NCBI RefSeq assembly: GCF_026013365.1
Contig: NZ_JAPDOE010000001.1
Span: forward strand, 62,001 to 126,000
Reading direction: 5' to 3'
DNA length: 64,000 nucleotides
Origin: Paenibacillus sp. LS1
GTDB lineage: Bacteria > Bacillota > Bacilli > Paenibacillales > Paenibacillaceae
Shown: positions 1 through 8,224 of the stretch, piece by piece
How the letters are laid out: the number at the start of each line of letters is the position of its first letter
How positions within the stretch are numbered: position 1 is the first letter of the stretch
The notes under the pieces: model-generated
Databases searched by the model: none
What the model saw: only the letters and a program-made list of their open reading frames with translations
What the model was told of the DNA's origin: nothing
Position numbers and translations under genes: made by a program

Positions 1-1
1 G

Positions 2-661
2 ATTTCTCTTAGCCACTTCGATCAGATTAAAGTGAATGAGGACAGCATGATTGCGCAAAGCGGCGTTGATATCATTGATGTATCCAGACTCGCTTTGGAG
101 CACAACTTGACCGGTTTGGAGTTTGCTTGTGGCATTCCCGGCAGCACGGGGGGCGCACTTTACATGAATGCTGGTGCTTATGGCGGTCAGATCGCTGATG
201 TAGTTGAACGTGCGACTGTGATCACCAAAGACGGCAAAGTGTTGGAGATCCCGCGAGAAGAGATGAAGTTTGGTTATCGAAATAGTCTCTTCAAGATGGA
301 TCACTATATCATACTGGAGGCCGAATTCGGGCTCAAAAAAGGAAACAAGGATGACATTGCAAGCAAAATGAAGGAATTAACGTTCCTGAGAGAATCCAAG
401 CAGCCGCTGGAGTACCCTTCTTGCGGGAGTGTATTTAAACGTCCTGAAGGACATTTTGCTGGAAAACTGATTCAGGATTGCAACTTGCAGGGCACTCGCA
501 TTGGAGGCGCTGAAATCTCCATGAAGCATGCTGGTTTTATCGTAAATGTGGATCACGCTACTGCCCAGGATTATATGGATCTGATCCAATTTATTCAGAA
601 GAAAGTATATGATACGTTCCATGTTGAATTGGAAACCGAAGTAATCTTTCTGGGAGAATAA
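2..661 (+). CDS. murB: UDP-N-acetylmuramate dehydrogenase, 5'-truncated by window edge
   Basis: This enzyme reduces UDP-GlcNAc-enolpyruvate to UDP-MurNAc with NADPH and FAD in the cytoplasm, an early step of peptidoglycan synthesis. The frame is open to the first base, so the N-terminal FAD-binding part is missing and about 219 residues remain. Seen: the flavin-site motif GIPGSTGGA, then MNAGAYGGQ, then the C-terminal substrate domain with YPSCGSVFKRP and IGGAEISMKHAGFIVN, which are typical MurB signatures. The GTG at 32 is internal and is not the real start. A strong terminator follows the stop codon at once, so this is the last gene of its transcript. Confidence 0.93.
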   Translation: MSLSHFDQIKVNEDSMIAQSGVDIIDVSRLALEHNLTGLEFACGIPGSTGGALYMNAGAYGGQIADVVERATVITKDGKVLEIPREEMKFGYRNSLFKMDHYIILEAEFGLKKGNKDDIASKMKELTFLRESKQPLEYPSCGSVFKRPEGHFAGKLIQDCNLQGTRIGGAEISMKHAGFIVNVDHATAQDYMDLIQFIQKKVYDTFHVELETEVIFLGE

Positions 662-680
662 CTTCGATGAACGACTTGAA

Positions 681-705
681 AGGTCGCCTTTGGCGGCCTT
701 TTTTG
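681..705 (+). terminator. Intrinsic terminator after murB
   Basis: The arms GGTCGCC and GGCGGCC flank a TTT loop and are followed by a run of six T. Confidence 0.85.
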
Positions 706-802
706 ATTGTGGAGATTGCACGAAATAAAGTGCCTGTATGCTAATTATGGTAATATTAGAATGATTTTGTTTAATATTTCATCGTTATCATAAGGAGTGA
801 AT

Positions 803-1504
803 ATGGAGATGTTCAAGCGTAACAGAAGAATTTTACTAATCGCGGCAATGGTGATTTTACTGTCGCTCTTGACAGTCGTTACGTATATGTACATGAATGA
901 ACGATCTGGCGGACTAGCTGATCGAAGGATATCCAAAGTTTGGGGATTGAATGAAACAATACATATTCCTATAGCGAACAGTCCTGAAGGGGCCGTTCAA
1001 GAATTTAGAGGCAAATTTTATACCTCGCAATTCATTCATCAGGAGGCTGTGGATGGGGGCATGATTTTGTTCGCACAAAAAAAAGGTCGAGATAATAACA
1101 GTAATCTTCAGATGGAGTTTGCCCGGAAGAACATTTTCGGATGGAAATGGGTATGGGGCGGAGGATATTCCATCAGTGAACCTCTACAAGCTAAGTTTGC
1201 TTTGAATTATATGAGCATACCGAAACTAGAAAAAGTCTCGGCCCCGTTTCCCATGCTGTTTGGTGACATCATAGACTCAACTATCCGACGTGTAACTGTT
1301 GAAATCAAAGAAAATGGAAAGCCCGAGACATTCGATGCGAAGCTCGTTGAGACAGGTGAGAACCAACAAATCTGGTACGTGTTCCTGCCTTCATCAGCGA
1401 ATCCCCCTTATACGATCAAAGCATATGATGAAAAGGGGAACCTCATAAGCAACAAGGATATTGAAGAGTCAGATGGCAGTGGCTCATTACTTGTCGGTGA
1501 ATAA
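803..1504 (+). CDS. Membrane-anchored hypothetical protein
   Basis: I do not recognise this 233-residue protein. It has a short positively charged N-terminus (MEMFKRNRR), one hydrophobic segment at about residues 9-28, and then a soluble domain of about 200 residues with no Cys that should lie outside the membrane. No catalytic motif is visible. The ATG at 803 is preferred because AAGGAG at 792-797 lies about six bases upstream. The in-frame GTG at 797 sits on that ribosome binding site. It is a single-gene unit between two terminators. Confidence 0.75.
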   Translation: MEMFKRNRRILLIAAMVILLSLLTVVTYMYMNERSGGLADRRISKVWGLNETIHIPIANSPEGAVQEFRGKFYTSQFIHQEAVDGGMILFAQKKGRDNNSNLQMEFARKNIFGWKWVWGGGYSISEPLQAKFALNYMSIPKLEKVSAPFPMLFGDIIDSTIRRVTVEIKENGKPETFDAKLVETGENQQIWYVFLPSSANPPYTIKAYDEKGNLISNKDIEESDGSGSLLVGE

Positions 1505-1522
1505 CTTCGATGATGTACGAAG

Positions 1523-1546
1523 AGCCGCCTTTTGGCGGCTTTTTTA
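1523..1546 (+). terminator. Intrinsic terminator
   Basis: The arms AGCCGCC and GGCGGCT surround a short T-rich loop and are followed by T6. It ends the gene at 803 and faces the convergent ABC operon. Confidence 0.85.
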
Positions 1547-1555
1547 CGTATCAAC

Positions 1556-3805
1556 CTATTCATGACTGGGGATACATTCAAGCCCTAAGCCTTTCGTCTG
1601 CTTGAACACTTTTCGCTTAAATAAGGAGACGACCAACTGATATTGAAGCAAAATTATTGTGAGGATCAGGATAAGAATCCACCAGTGAATCTGGAACGGG
1701 ATATAATCCCCGGTTTGTAATGAGATCATACGCAAGATCGCACGCGCTGTTAGGATTGCAAAGGGTACAGCGAGCATATACAGAAGGACAAACAGTGGCT
1801 TGTATACATCGACGAGCATACGGTTAATGTCCCGATGGCTGTATCCAAGTAATCGAAGGATATGCATATCCTTCTGGCTATCCTGAACGTTAAGCAGAAT
1901 GACCAGATATATCAGCAGGAAACCGACAAGTATCCCTGCCACTTGATTAATGACAGCACTGGATTGGCTCGATACTGCATCGCTACGCAGAGCAGCTAAC
2001 TTGTTCTCGGCAGTAACCACTCGTGCATTTGAATCCTGAGAACTATCGTTACTGTATTCCCCGTTATGCATAGATGGGCTAACGTTCATCCACCTCGCTA
2101 ATTGTGTTTTGGATGTATAGATTGTATCTGCTTCACCATTTCGGCTAATCTCCCGGACAGAGACGTTATGCGGTTGATGATTAATGATCAGTTGAACGGT
2201 ATCTCCGGATTGGATTCCATACAACCTGCAGGTCGCTTCACTCACTACAATACCATCCAGCTCAGCAGGCAGAATTAGGGTGTTTTCATGATTCATGAAT
2301 TGCACCTGTGTTCCCTGATTGTCCATGCCGACCAACTCTCCTGAGAATTCTTGACCATCAACTCCTATTAGTTGGACGGACTGTCTAAGGTAGTACATGC
2401 TAGTTCCATGCGAGGTTGCTTCATCTTCCCTCAGATCCGGGTAGCGGATATCGTACATGTAGTTCATGCCTGTCGTCTGCGATTCCAGGGCGACACCGCT
2501 CGATTGATACAATGAAGCACTCATGATAAATAACAAGGTCATCAGAAAGATTGCTGTTGCACTTAAAAATATGGCATTCCACTTGCGAAGTACGACGCGC
2601 AGAGGAAGCCTTAATGTTTCCGGCAAAAGGCCAATTACGGATTGAAAAGCTGCGGTTAATCTTCCGTTCGGGAGAGGTTTAATCGTGTTATGCATGACAT
2701 AAAAGGTTTCCTGGCGTAAAAAAGGGAAGATTGCCATCCAGGTGACCAGCACCGTTCCGATGACAGGGATCCAAAGCCCGAACAAGATAGAACGGAGTTC
2801 CAGGCCACGTTCCCAGAAGGGAAAGGAGTACATTTGAGCATACATTTGGATTAGGACAGACGAACCGAAGAAACCCAAAACCATCCCGACGAGTCCTCCC
2901 GCGGTCGATAGGATCAGTGAATAAACGAGTGGTGCGCAGCTGATCTGTCTTGCCGTATATCCCAATGCCTTGAAGCAACCGAAATCTTGACGGTGAAGGC
3001 GGATGAAACGGGTGTAGAACATGTAGAAAATAAACAAAGTAATGAGTGTGAACAAAAAAAGAAAGCTGTGGGCCAGGCTTTGATTGGAATCGATTGCGAT
3101 CAGTGGTTCAGTGCTACTTTCAAGACCAGAATCGAAAGCTAAATATGAGAAGGCGGGGTCACTACTTAAGCGCAATTCAGCTGAGCCGGAGTCCACACCT
3201 GGTTTGAACTGTGCTGCGTAATAACGCTCTTCCTGACCGTTTATCATATGGTACATATCAGGGGTAACGACTCCAAATGTGGCTTGATTATAATCCTGCT
3301 TCAGGTCATTGAAAGGAATAAACGATTGGTAGTCTGGCAAAAACATGGAGCCAACGATGGTGAGATTGTGATTGCCAATCGTAATCGAGTCTCCTATAGT
3401 CAGGGCATGATTATCCATATACTGCAGCATTAGGGCAACTTCCGTAGAAGCTACCGGCAGTCGGCCTTCCAATAGATAAGGTACATTAAGCATCTGGGGT
3501 GGAGCTAGCAGATAATAATTTGTACTGATTTGTGTAACTTTCTTGAATCTTTTTTCCTCGATAATAGCTTCTGTATGTATCTTCTCCAACACACGTGAAC
3601 GATCTGTATCCTCTTGCAATTGGAAACGGAAATCTTCCAAATGCTGTGTCTCTGCGTATTCTTGAATACGAACCTGATTACGATCCACCGAGAATTCTAC
3701 AAAGAAATACATAAACGAAGTCAGCACAACCATGAGAAATAGCAGGATGGTGTATCCACAGTTTTGCTTCAATAAACGGTACACATGCTTGTTAAGATAG
3801 CGCAC
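1556..3805 (-). CDS. FtsX-like ABC transporter permease
   Basis: This 749-residue membrane subunit of a MacB/FtsX-type ABC transporter is expected to act by mechanotransmission (peptide, antibiotic or lipid export) rather than classical import. It starts with a transmembrane helix at about residues 14-36, followed by a large extracytoplasmic domain. Three helices follow at about 245-365, a further helix lies near 410-432, then comes a second extracytoplasmic domain and three C-terminal helices at about 620-725. This is a duplicated FtsX layout. It lies 30 bp downstream of its ATPase and in the same operon as a TetR regulator, so it is probably an inducible exporter. The substrate is unknown. 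Confidence 0.85.
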   Translation of the reverse strand: MRYLNKHVYRLLKQNCGYTILLFLMVVLTSFMYFFVEFSVDRNQVRIQEYAETQHLEDFRFQLQEDTDRSRVLEKIHTEAIIEEKRFKKVTQISTNYYLLAPPQMLNVPYLLEGRLPVASTEVALMLQYMDNHALTIGDSITIGNHNLTIVGSMFLPDYQSFIPFNDLKQDYNQATFGVVTPDMYHMINGQEERYYAAQFKPGVDSGSAELRLSSDPAFSYLAFDSGLESSTEPLIAIDSNQSLAHSFLFLFTLITLFIFYMFYTRFIRLHRQDFGCFKALGYTARQISCAPLVYSLILSTAGGLVGMVLGFFGSSVLIQMYAQMYSFPFWERGLELRSILFGLWIPVIGTVLVTWMAIFPFLRQETFYVMHNTIKPLPNGRLTAAFQSVIGLLPETLRLPLRVVLRKWNAIFLSATAIFLMTLLFIMSASLYQSSGVALESQTTGMNYMYDIRYPDLREDEATSHGTSMYYLRQSVQLIGVDGQEFSGELVGMDNQGTQVQFMNHENTLILPAELDGIVVSEATCRLYGIQSGDTVQLIINHQPHNVSVREISRNGEADTIYTSKTQLARWMNVSPSMHNGEYSNDSSQDSNARVVTAENKLAALRSDAVSSQSSAVINQVAGILVGFLLIYLVILLNVQDSQKDMHILRLLGYSHRDINRMLVDVYKPLFVLLYMLAVPFAILTARAILRMISLQTGDYIPFQIHWWILILILTIILLQYQLVVSLFKRKVFKQTKGLGLECIPSHE

Positions 3806-3835
3806 TAGTCTTCCGCCTTCCCATTGTGAGTATCA

Positions 3836-4534
3836 CTATGCCCAATGCATCTGCGCAGCAGTAATCGGGTGCTCGTTCAATCGATCCTGATAGATGGAGC
3901 CGTTCTTGATTGTAATTACGCGCTGAGCAGTCTTGGCAATTTCAGGGTTATGGGTGATGAACACAATGGTCACTCCGTATTGCTGGCGGGCAAGATGAAG
4001 AAGCGCTATCACATTTTTGCTGTTCATCTCGTCCAATGCACCCGTGGCTTCGTCGCAGAACAAGATACGGGGTCTCTTAATTAATGCCCGTGCGATGGCT
4101 ACCCGCTGCTGCTGCCCACCAGACAGTTGACCGGGAAACTGATTCAATATGTCCTCTATCCCCAGAAGGGCAGCAAGCTCCTTAACCGTGTGGGGTTCCC
4201 CTGTGCCAGAGAGCCCAATGTATATATTTTCTCGAACCGTAAGATGGGAGAGCAGGTGGTAGTGTTGGAAAATGTGCCCCAGATGCAGTCTGCGAAAGTC
4301 GGCAAGTGAATCCTCGTTCAGTTCAGTAATGTCCTGGTCATTGATGAAGACGTGACCGTCCGAGGGTCTGAGCAGTCCTGACATCAGATTTAGCAGCGTG
4401 GATTTTCCGGAGCCACTTGGGCCAATGATGGCTGTAAATTCACCTTCGGCGAGATCCAGACTGATTTCACTGAGTGTCATTTCATTTTTCTTAAAATGTT
4501 TCGTTACGTTCTGAACGGATATGGCGATGTTCAT
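3836..4534 (-). CDS. ABC transporter ATP-binding protein (MacB/LolD type)
   Basis: This is the ATPase partner of the FtsX-like permease downstream, about 232 residues. Visible motifs are Walker [11 protein letters not shown]-loop region HIFQHYHL, signature [15 protein letters not shown] and Walker [13 protein letters not shown]. The length fits the LolD/MacB ATPase subfamily. The ATG at 4534 is favoured because AAAGAAG lies eight bases upstream and family members start near this point. An in-frame ATG at 4552 has no visible ribosome binding site. Either way the start lies inside the 3' end of the upstream TetR gene (44-62 nt overlap), which suggests translational coupling. Confidence 0.88.
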   Translation of the reverse strand: MNIAISVQNVTKHFKKNEMTLSEISLDLAEGEFTAIIGPSGSGKSTLLNLMSGLLRPSDGHVFINDQDITELNEDSLADFRRLHLGHIFQHYHLLSHLTVRENIYIGLSGTGEPHTVKELAALLGIEDILNQFPGQLSGGQQQRVAIARALIKRPRILFCDEATGALDEMNSKNVIALLHLARQQYGVTIVFITHNPEIAKTAQRVITIKNGSIYQDRLNEHPITAAQMHWA

Positions 4535-5123
4535 TAGGCACGCTTCTTTCATAAAGATGAGTTTGGATGAAATCTAGCTGTTCGCGAATAAAATCTTCAG
4601 TCAGATGAGTAGACAGGGCAAGCACTCGTAGTCCCTCCAGAAAAATAACAATATGAGCAGCGGCCGTGCGGCTTGCCTGAACCTGTATTTCACCACGTTT
4701 GACCCCATAGTCGATCAGTCGACTAAGCTCTGTGATGCTATGATCCTGCTGACGGTGAAGCAACTCGCGATCTTCTGCATCGCGGTGTGACAAGAAGAAC
4801 TCATACGCAGCGGTCATGATACTGTCATTGATCTCCGCCAGCTCGATCTGTTGACTTGACCAGAAAGCATCCATGATCTGCTGAAATGGCGTAGCCGCTT
4901 CCATCTGGGCTGTAAAAGCTTCTTGCGTCTGTTGGCTGTTTTCCATCAATAACGTTCTGAATATCTCCTCTGTGGAGTTAAAATAACGATAGAGGCCTCC
5001 TCGGCTAATTCCGCATTGATCCACAATGTCTGTCATGGTGACAGCATGGAATCCTTTCCTTACAAATACCTGATATGCGCCTGCAAGGATCATCATTTTT
5101 TTGGACAACGATTTTTGGGTCAT
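4491..5123 (-). CDS. TetR-family regulator of the ABC exporter operon
   Basis: This 210-residue repressor has an N-terminal TetR helix-turn-helix at about residues 20-55 (VTMTDIVDQCGISRGGLYRYF) followed by an all-helical ligand domain. AGGAGG lies five bases before the ATG. It is the first gene of an operon with the overlapping ATPase and the permease. Its promoter carries two similar operator-like sequences, one of them inside the -35/-10 spacer, so autorepression of the whole operon is likely. The inducing ligand is probably a compound exported by the transporter, which is an inference. Confidence 0.88.
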   Translation of the reverse strand: MTQKSLSKKMMILAGAYQVFVRKGFHAVTMTDIVDQCGISRGGLYRYFNSTEEIFRTLLMENSQQTQEAFTAQMEAATPFQQIMDAFWSSQQIELAEINDSIMTAAYEFFLSHRDAEDRELLHRQQDHSITELSRLIDYGVKRGEIQVQASRTAAAHIVIFLEGLRVLALSTHLTEDFIREQLDFIQTHLYERSVPNEHRHIRSERNETF

Positions 5124-5152
5124 AGTTTCCTCCTAATGTAACAGAATCCAAA

Positions 5153-5207
5153 AGTGACACTGTTGTCTCTTTTTTTGATTTTATGACACTGGCGTCACTT
5201 TTGTCAA
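5153..5207 (-). promoter_or_regulatory. Promoter and putative TetR operators of the ABC operon
   Basis: On the minus strand there is a perfect -35 TTGACA (5207-5202), a 16-bp spacer and a -10-like CATAAA. The spacer holds the inverted repeat TGAC-N6-GTCA (5184-5197). A closely similar sequence, TGACACTG-NN-GTC, recurs at 5155-5167 downstream of the -10. This is the expected arrangement for repression by the adjacent TetR protein. Confidence 0.65.
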
Positions 5208-5335
5208 TTGAAATTGTCATCATGTGGGGAGGGGATATTTAAAGAATATTAACATAGCAAAAAACAGCGGCATTCGAAGACGTATACTCCAGTCTAAGCG
5301 TGCTGCTGTTCTTATGGTTAGGGATGTAATGGTGG

Positions 5336-6121
5336 TTAGATGGGTTTTGGATCATCTGCGGTTCTATTGGCCTTCACATATTTGAGCTGCGCAACGATGA
5401 TGACACTGATGATCACCAGCAGGAACCACGAACTGATCTTGCTAAAGCTAACCAGTTGCCAGGCATCATGCTGATCAGGGTATTTCCAGGCATTGAAGAA
5501 TGTAGCGATGTTCTCTGCAGTCCAGATGAAGAACCCGACAATGATAAATGCGAGCGATAACGGCATTCTATAGGTCGTTGCCCGTACCCGGTAGATAATC
5601 CACGTTTTCCAGAAGACAATAAATACAAGCGCCGTCAACCACCAGCGAAAATCGGGAATAAAATGATGCGTGAAAAAGTTAATATAGATGGCTGCTCCGA
5701 GCAGAACGGAAGGTAATAAACCAGGCCATCCGGTCATGTCCATGCGCAGTCTTCGCCACACCTGACACATAAAACTGGCTACACTTGCATACATAAATCC
5801 ACTATACAGAGGAACCCCAAGGATTTTGGTATAAGCTTGCTCAGGGTATGACCATGATCCCATCCATACTTTATAGATTTCCAGCACCAAGCCAATAATG
5901 TGAAATACACAGATGACCTTGATTTCATCCCGGGTTTCCAAGCCACTTCGATACATCAGGTACTGCACACCAAGCAGTACAAGCAGAATGGCATCATATC
6001 GATGCAGGAAAGGAATCGGGATTACGCTGGAGAGAGCCAATGTTCCAAAGATCGCTACAGGAAATATGCAGCTCATGGCCTGATGATAGCCGAAATGAAG
6101 TAGTTGTATTAGAGGTTTCAA
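5336..6121 (-). CDS. DUF817-family integral membrane protein (YoaT-like)
   Basis: This polytopic membrane protein has about eight hydrophobic segments and conserved polar patches such as GSWSYPE and NFFTHHFIPDFRWW. These match my memory of the DUF817/YoaT family of Bacillus, whose function is unknown. The in-frame ATG at 6157 would give 273 residues. AAAGGAG at 6140-6134 instead favours the TTG at 6121 (261 residues), although its 12-base spacing is a little long and an ATG at 6142 is also possible. It is a single gene, divergent from the Fur-controlled monooxygenase. Confidence 0.7.
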   Translation of the reverse strand: MKPLIQLLHFGYHQAMSCIFPVAIFGTLALSSVIPIPFLHRYDAILLVLLGVQYLMYRSGLETRDEIKVICVFHIIGLVLEIYKVWMGSWSYPEQAYTKILGVPLYSGFMYASVASFMCQVWRRLRMDMTGWPGLLPSVLLGAAIYINFFTHHFIPDFRWWLTALVFIVFWKTWIIYRVRATTYRMPLSLAFIIVGFFIWTAENIATFFNAWKYPDQHDAWQLVSFSKISSWFLLVIISVIIVAQLKYVKANRTADDPKPI

Positions 6122-6298
6122 TTCAAGTTTCGCTCCTTTCATAACACGTTTGAGCATAATTCAATAATATGATTTAAGGGTGTTCATCATGGGAGTTTTT
6201 TTGCCTACACTTCATAATATAGAGTTCATCGGTGAATAAAAAGAGAAAAAAACACGCAAATCTGTTCTTGTTTTCAAATTAAAACGAATACCCTTCAT

Positions 6299-6313
6299 TG
6301 ATAATGATTTTCA
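6299..6313 (+). promoter_or_regulatory. Fur box upstream of the heme monooxygenase gene
   Basis: TGATAAT-G-ATTTTCA matches the 7-1-7 Bacillus Fur consensus at 13 of 14 positions. It lies about 80 bp upstream of the HmoA-like gene, which fits iron-starvation induction. Confidence 0.75.
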
Positions 6314-6392
6314 ATTAGATTAGAATGAAAGAATAAAAAGCTCACACGTCTCGCATAACGAGAGGCATGTGACTCTACCAGGAGGAATGAAT

Positions 6393-6728
6393 ATGTTGAT
6401 TCAAACTCGAAGCATTATTGTCCAAAAGGGATATAGCGATAAGATTGTGGAACGTTTCAGTGGTCCAACTCCTGTTGTGGACATGCCCGGTCTAATTGAT
6501 TTTAGTGTCATGGTCAACAAGAAAAGTACAGAGAACGAAGAAGTAATGGTCATCATTCGCTGGGAATCGGAAGAAGCATGGAAGAACTGGGAGAAAAGTG
6601 ATGTTCATATCAAAGGCCATCGTGAGAAGAGAACACAGGAGAAACCTGATTATCTAATAAGTACAACCGTAAATATGTATCAGGTACAGACCGTGAAGAC
6701 AGGTAACGGTTCCGGACAAGGGTCATAA
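6393..6728 (+). CDS. Heme-degrading monooxygenase, IsdG/HmoA-like (ABM domain)
   Basis: This 111-residue cytoplasmic protein is of the antibiotic-biosynthesis-monooxygenase fold. The features FSVMVNKKS, the Trp-rich stretch IIRWESEEAWKNWEKS and a following His (HIKGHRE) fit the IsdG/HmoA group, which cleaves heme to release iron. AGGAGG at 6380-6385 selects the ATG at 6393; the ATG at 6387 is too close. The Fur box upstream supports a role in iron acquisition. The residue assignment of the catalytic Asn/Trp/His triad is tentative, so a general ABM-domain protein remains possible. Confidence 0.75.
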   Translation: MLIQTRSIIVQKGYSDKIVERFSGPTPVVDMPGLIDFSVMVNKKSTENEEVMVIIRWESEEAWKNWEKSDVHIKGHREKRTQEKPDYLISTTVNMYQVQTVKTGNGSGQGS

Positions 6729-6863
6729 TCAGGCAGCGATTCTTGGAATTGGGCAATTCTATGAAAAGGCTCTATGAGAGTGTGATAGGGTCGCTCCATG
6801 TATATTCTCTCGTGGTTATGTTAAAATGAAATTCGTACAATTACATTAGACAAGGAGGCCGCT

Positions 6864-7208
6864 ATGCAACCGATCAAACCTCAAGACATTCAACTCCGGA
6901 TCAATCAACTTGCTGATCAGGACTTATACGTACATCTAGAACTTACGTCAGGTGCTTACGCACAACACATGGACAGTACAAAACATCCAGCATCGGCATT
7001 CATTACTAATGCGGCCATACGATATACGCAGGGGTCCATTTCAGGTACAGGTCCATACCGTGTTGGTCTGAAAACGACGCAGGGATGGCTTTACGCCGAA
7101 GGACTTACACATATTGATGAGCAGGAACAAGAAAGACTGATTCTCGCCGGTCACGACAGCCAAGGTAAACTAGTTGTGGCGTTACAATTAAGCCGAGAGA
7201 TGTTCTGA
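6864..7208 (+). CDS. yojF: YojF-like DUF1806 protein
   Basis: This 114-residue soluble protein of unknown function begins MQPIKPQDIQLRINQLAD. The family (DUF1806) usually sits directly before a bacillithiol deacetylase gene, and it does here, with only a 23-bp gap. AAGGAGG lies eight bases before the start. The conserved pairing suggests a helper role in bacillithiol metabolism, but no activity can be read from the sequence. Confidence 0.8.
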   Translation: MQPIKPQDIQLRINQLADQDLYVHLELTSGAYAQHMDSTKHPASAFITNAAIRYTQGSISGTGPYRVGLKTTQGWLYAEGLTHIDEQEQERLILAGHDSQGKLVVALQLSREMF

Positions 7209-7231
7209 TGAAAGCGGAGGATTGAATAACC

Positions 7232-7906
7232 ATGAATACTACACACAACGAGCATGAGCGCATCTTGGTGGTATATCCACATCCAGATGATGAAGCTTTC
7301 TCTGTATCGGGAACGTTAGCCAAATACATAGATGGCGGTGCCCATGTAACCTATGCTTGTCTAACACTTGGCGAGATGGGGCGCAACATGGGGATTCCTC
7401 CATTTGCCAACCGAGTGACGTTGCCTGGCATCCGTAAACAGGAACTCATCGAAGCTTCTGAAGCGATTGGTATTCAGGACCTCAGGATGCTGGGCTTCCA
7501 CGATAAAATGCTGGAGTTCGAAGACCCACAGTTACTGGAAGACACCATCATGTCACTACTGAAAGAGTTAAACCCCACGCTGGTCATTACGTTCTATCCA
7601 GGGTACAGTGTTCATCCCGATCATGATGCAACGGGAGCTTCTGTTATACGTACAATTGCTAAAGTTCCAGTAGCTGAGCGTCCAGTGGTTCACTGTGTGG
7701 CATTCGCTAATAATCAGGAACAGTACATTGGCAAGCCGGATGTATTCGTTGACGTAACCGAATTTTTGGACAGAAAGATGGCGTCCATTCGTGCCCATCG
7801 TTCACAATTCCAGGCAGCGGAGCTTGTCGGAAATACTGAGCTGAATGATGAAGAAATCAAGCGTCGTTTCGGTAAAGAAACATTTTGGACCTACCCATTT
7901 GAATGA
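7232..7906 (+). CDS. bshB2: Bacillithiol biosynthesis deacetylase BshB2
   Basis: This 224-residue LmbE-like zinc hydrolase removes the acetyl group from GlcNAc-malate in bacillithiol synthesis and may also act on bacillithiol S-conjugates. Zinc-binding motifs are visible: PHPDDEAF near the N-terminus and HPDHDATG at about residue 130. The linked yojF gene and the TYACLTLGEMGRNMG segment support the BshB2 rather than the BshB1 branch. Bacillithiol fits the electrophile-detoxification theme of later genes in the window. Confidence 0.88.
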   Translation: MNTTHNEHERILVVYPHPDDEAFSVSGTLAKYIDGGAHVTYACLTLGEMGRNMGIPPFANRVTLPGIRKQELIEASEAIGIQDLRMLGFHDKMLEFEDPQLLEDTIMSLLKELNPTLVITFYPGYSVHPDHDATGASVIRTIAKVPVAERPVVHCVAFANNQEQYIGKPDVFVDVTEFLDRKMASIRAHRSQFQAAELVGNTELNDEEIKRRFGKETFWTYPFE

Positions 7907-7918
7907 TATAATTACGTA

Positions 7919-7947
7919 GAAGTCGCCTATATGGCGGCTTTTTTTGT
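7919..7947 (+). terminator. Intrinsic terminator after bshB2
   Basis: AGTCGCC pairs with GGCGGCT (one G-U pair) around TATAT, followed by T7. Confidence 0.85.
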
Positions 7948-8224
7948 TTGACATCACAATATCGACACAAAAATGTAGGGTCTATAGCCTGATTGAGCTA
8001 TATGGAAAAAAAATCGTTTTAAGTACACTATGATCAGGATTGTGATAACGCTTCATTTATTGCGTTGCTTCGATGGATGAGGAATGTGGAGGGTTGATTA
8101 TGAGTGGAAAGGAGGGATGGTGTGTACAACCAACGTATATTTGGGGTAAACGTAAGACCTGTTGAACACAATGCCACAGCAATGAGTATCTGCAACAAGG
8201 AGCTAGAATTGCGTAGGAAGTTAT
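7948..8224 (+). promoter_or_regulatory. Leader region of the nos operon
   Basis: This is about 280 bases without a long gene. It holds an inverted repeat TATAGC-N8-GCTATA at 7983-8002 and a short ORF with a strong ribosome binding site at 8100-8165 (listed separately). nosD has its own site AGGAAG four to five bases before its ATG. I could not identify a confident promoter, and an FNR-type site was not convincing. Confidence 0.4.
8100..8165 (+). CDS. Possible leader peptide of the nos operon
   Basis: GGAGGG at 8088-8093 lies six bases before an ATG that opens a 21-codon frame ending at TGA. The peptide is rich in aromatic and basic residues and has two Cys (at codons 8 and 21). It ends 59 bases before nosD. 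No homologue is known to me. It could be a regulatory leader peptide or a chance ORF. A second tiny frame starting at a GTG near 8119 also follows a good AAGGAGGG. Confidence 0.3.
   Translation: MSGKEGWCVQPTYIWGKRKTC

Noticed and set aside
7983..8002. TATAGC-N8-GCTATA before the nos operon as a second metE-type operator
   Set aside because: The half-sites resemble the metE palindrome, but the spacing is 8 rather than 5 and the genes are unrelated. Kept only as an inverted repeat in the leader description.
8039..8060. FNR/CRP-type site TGTGATAACGCTTCAT before nosD
   Set aside because: The right half is not in register with the TGTGA-N6-TCACA consensus.
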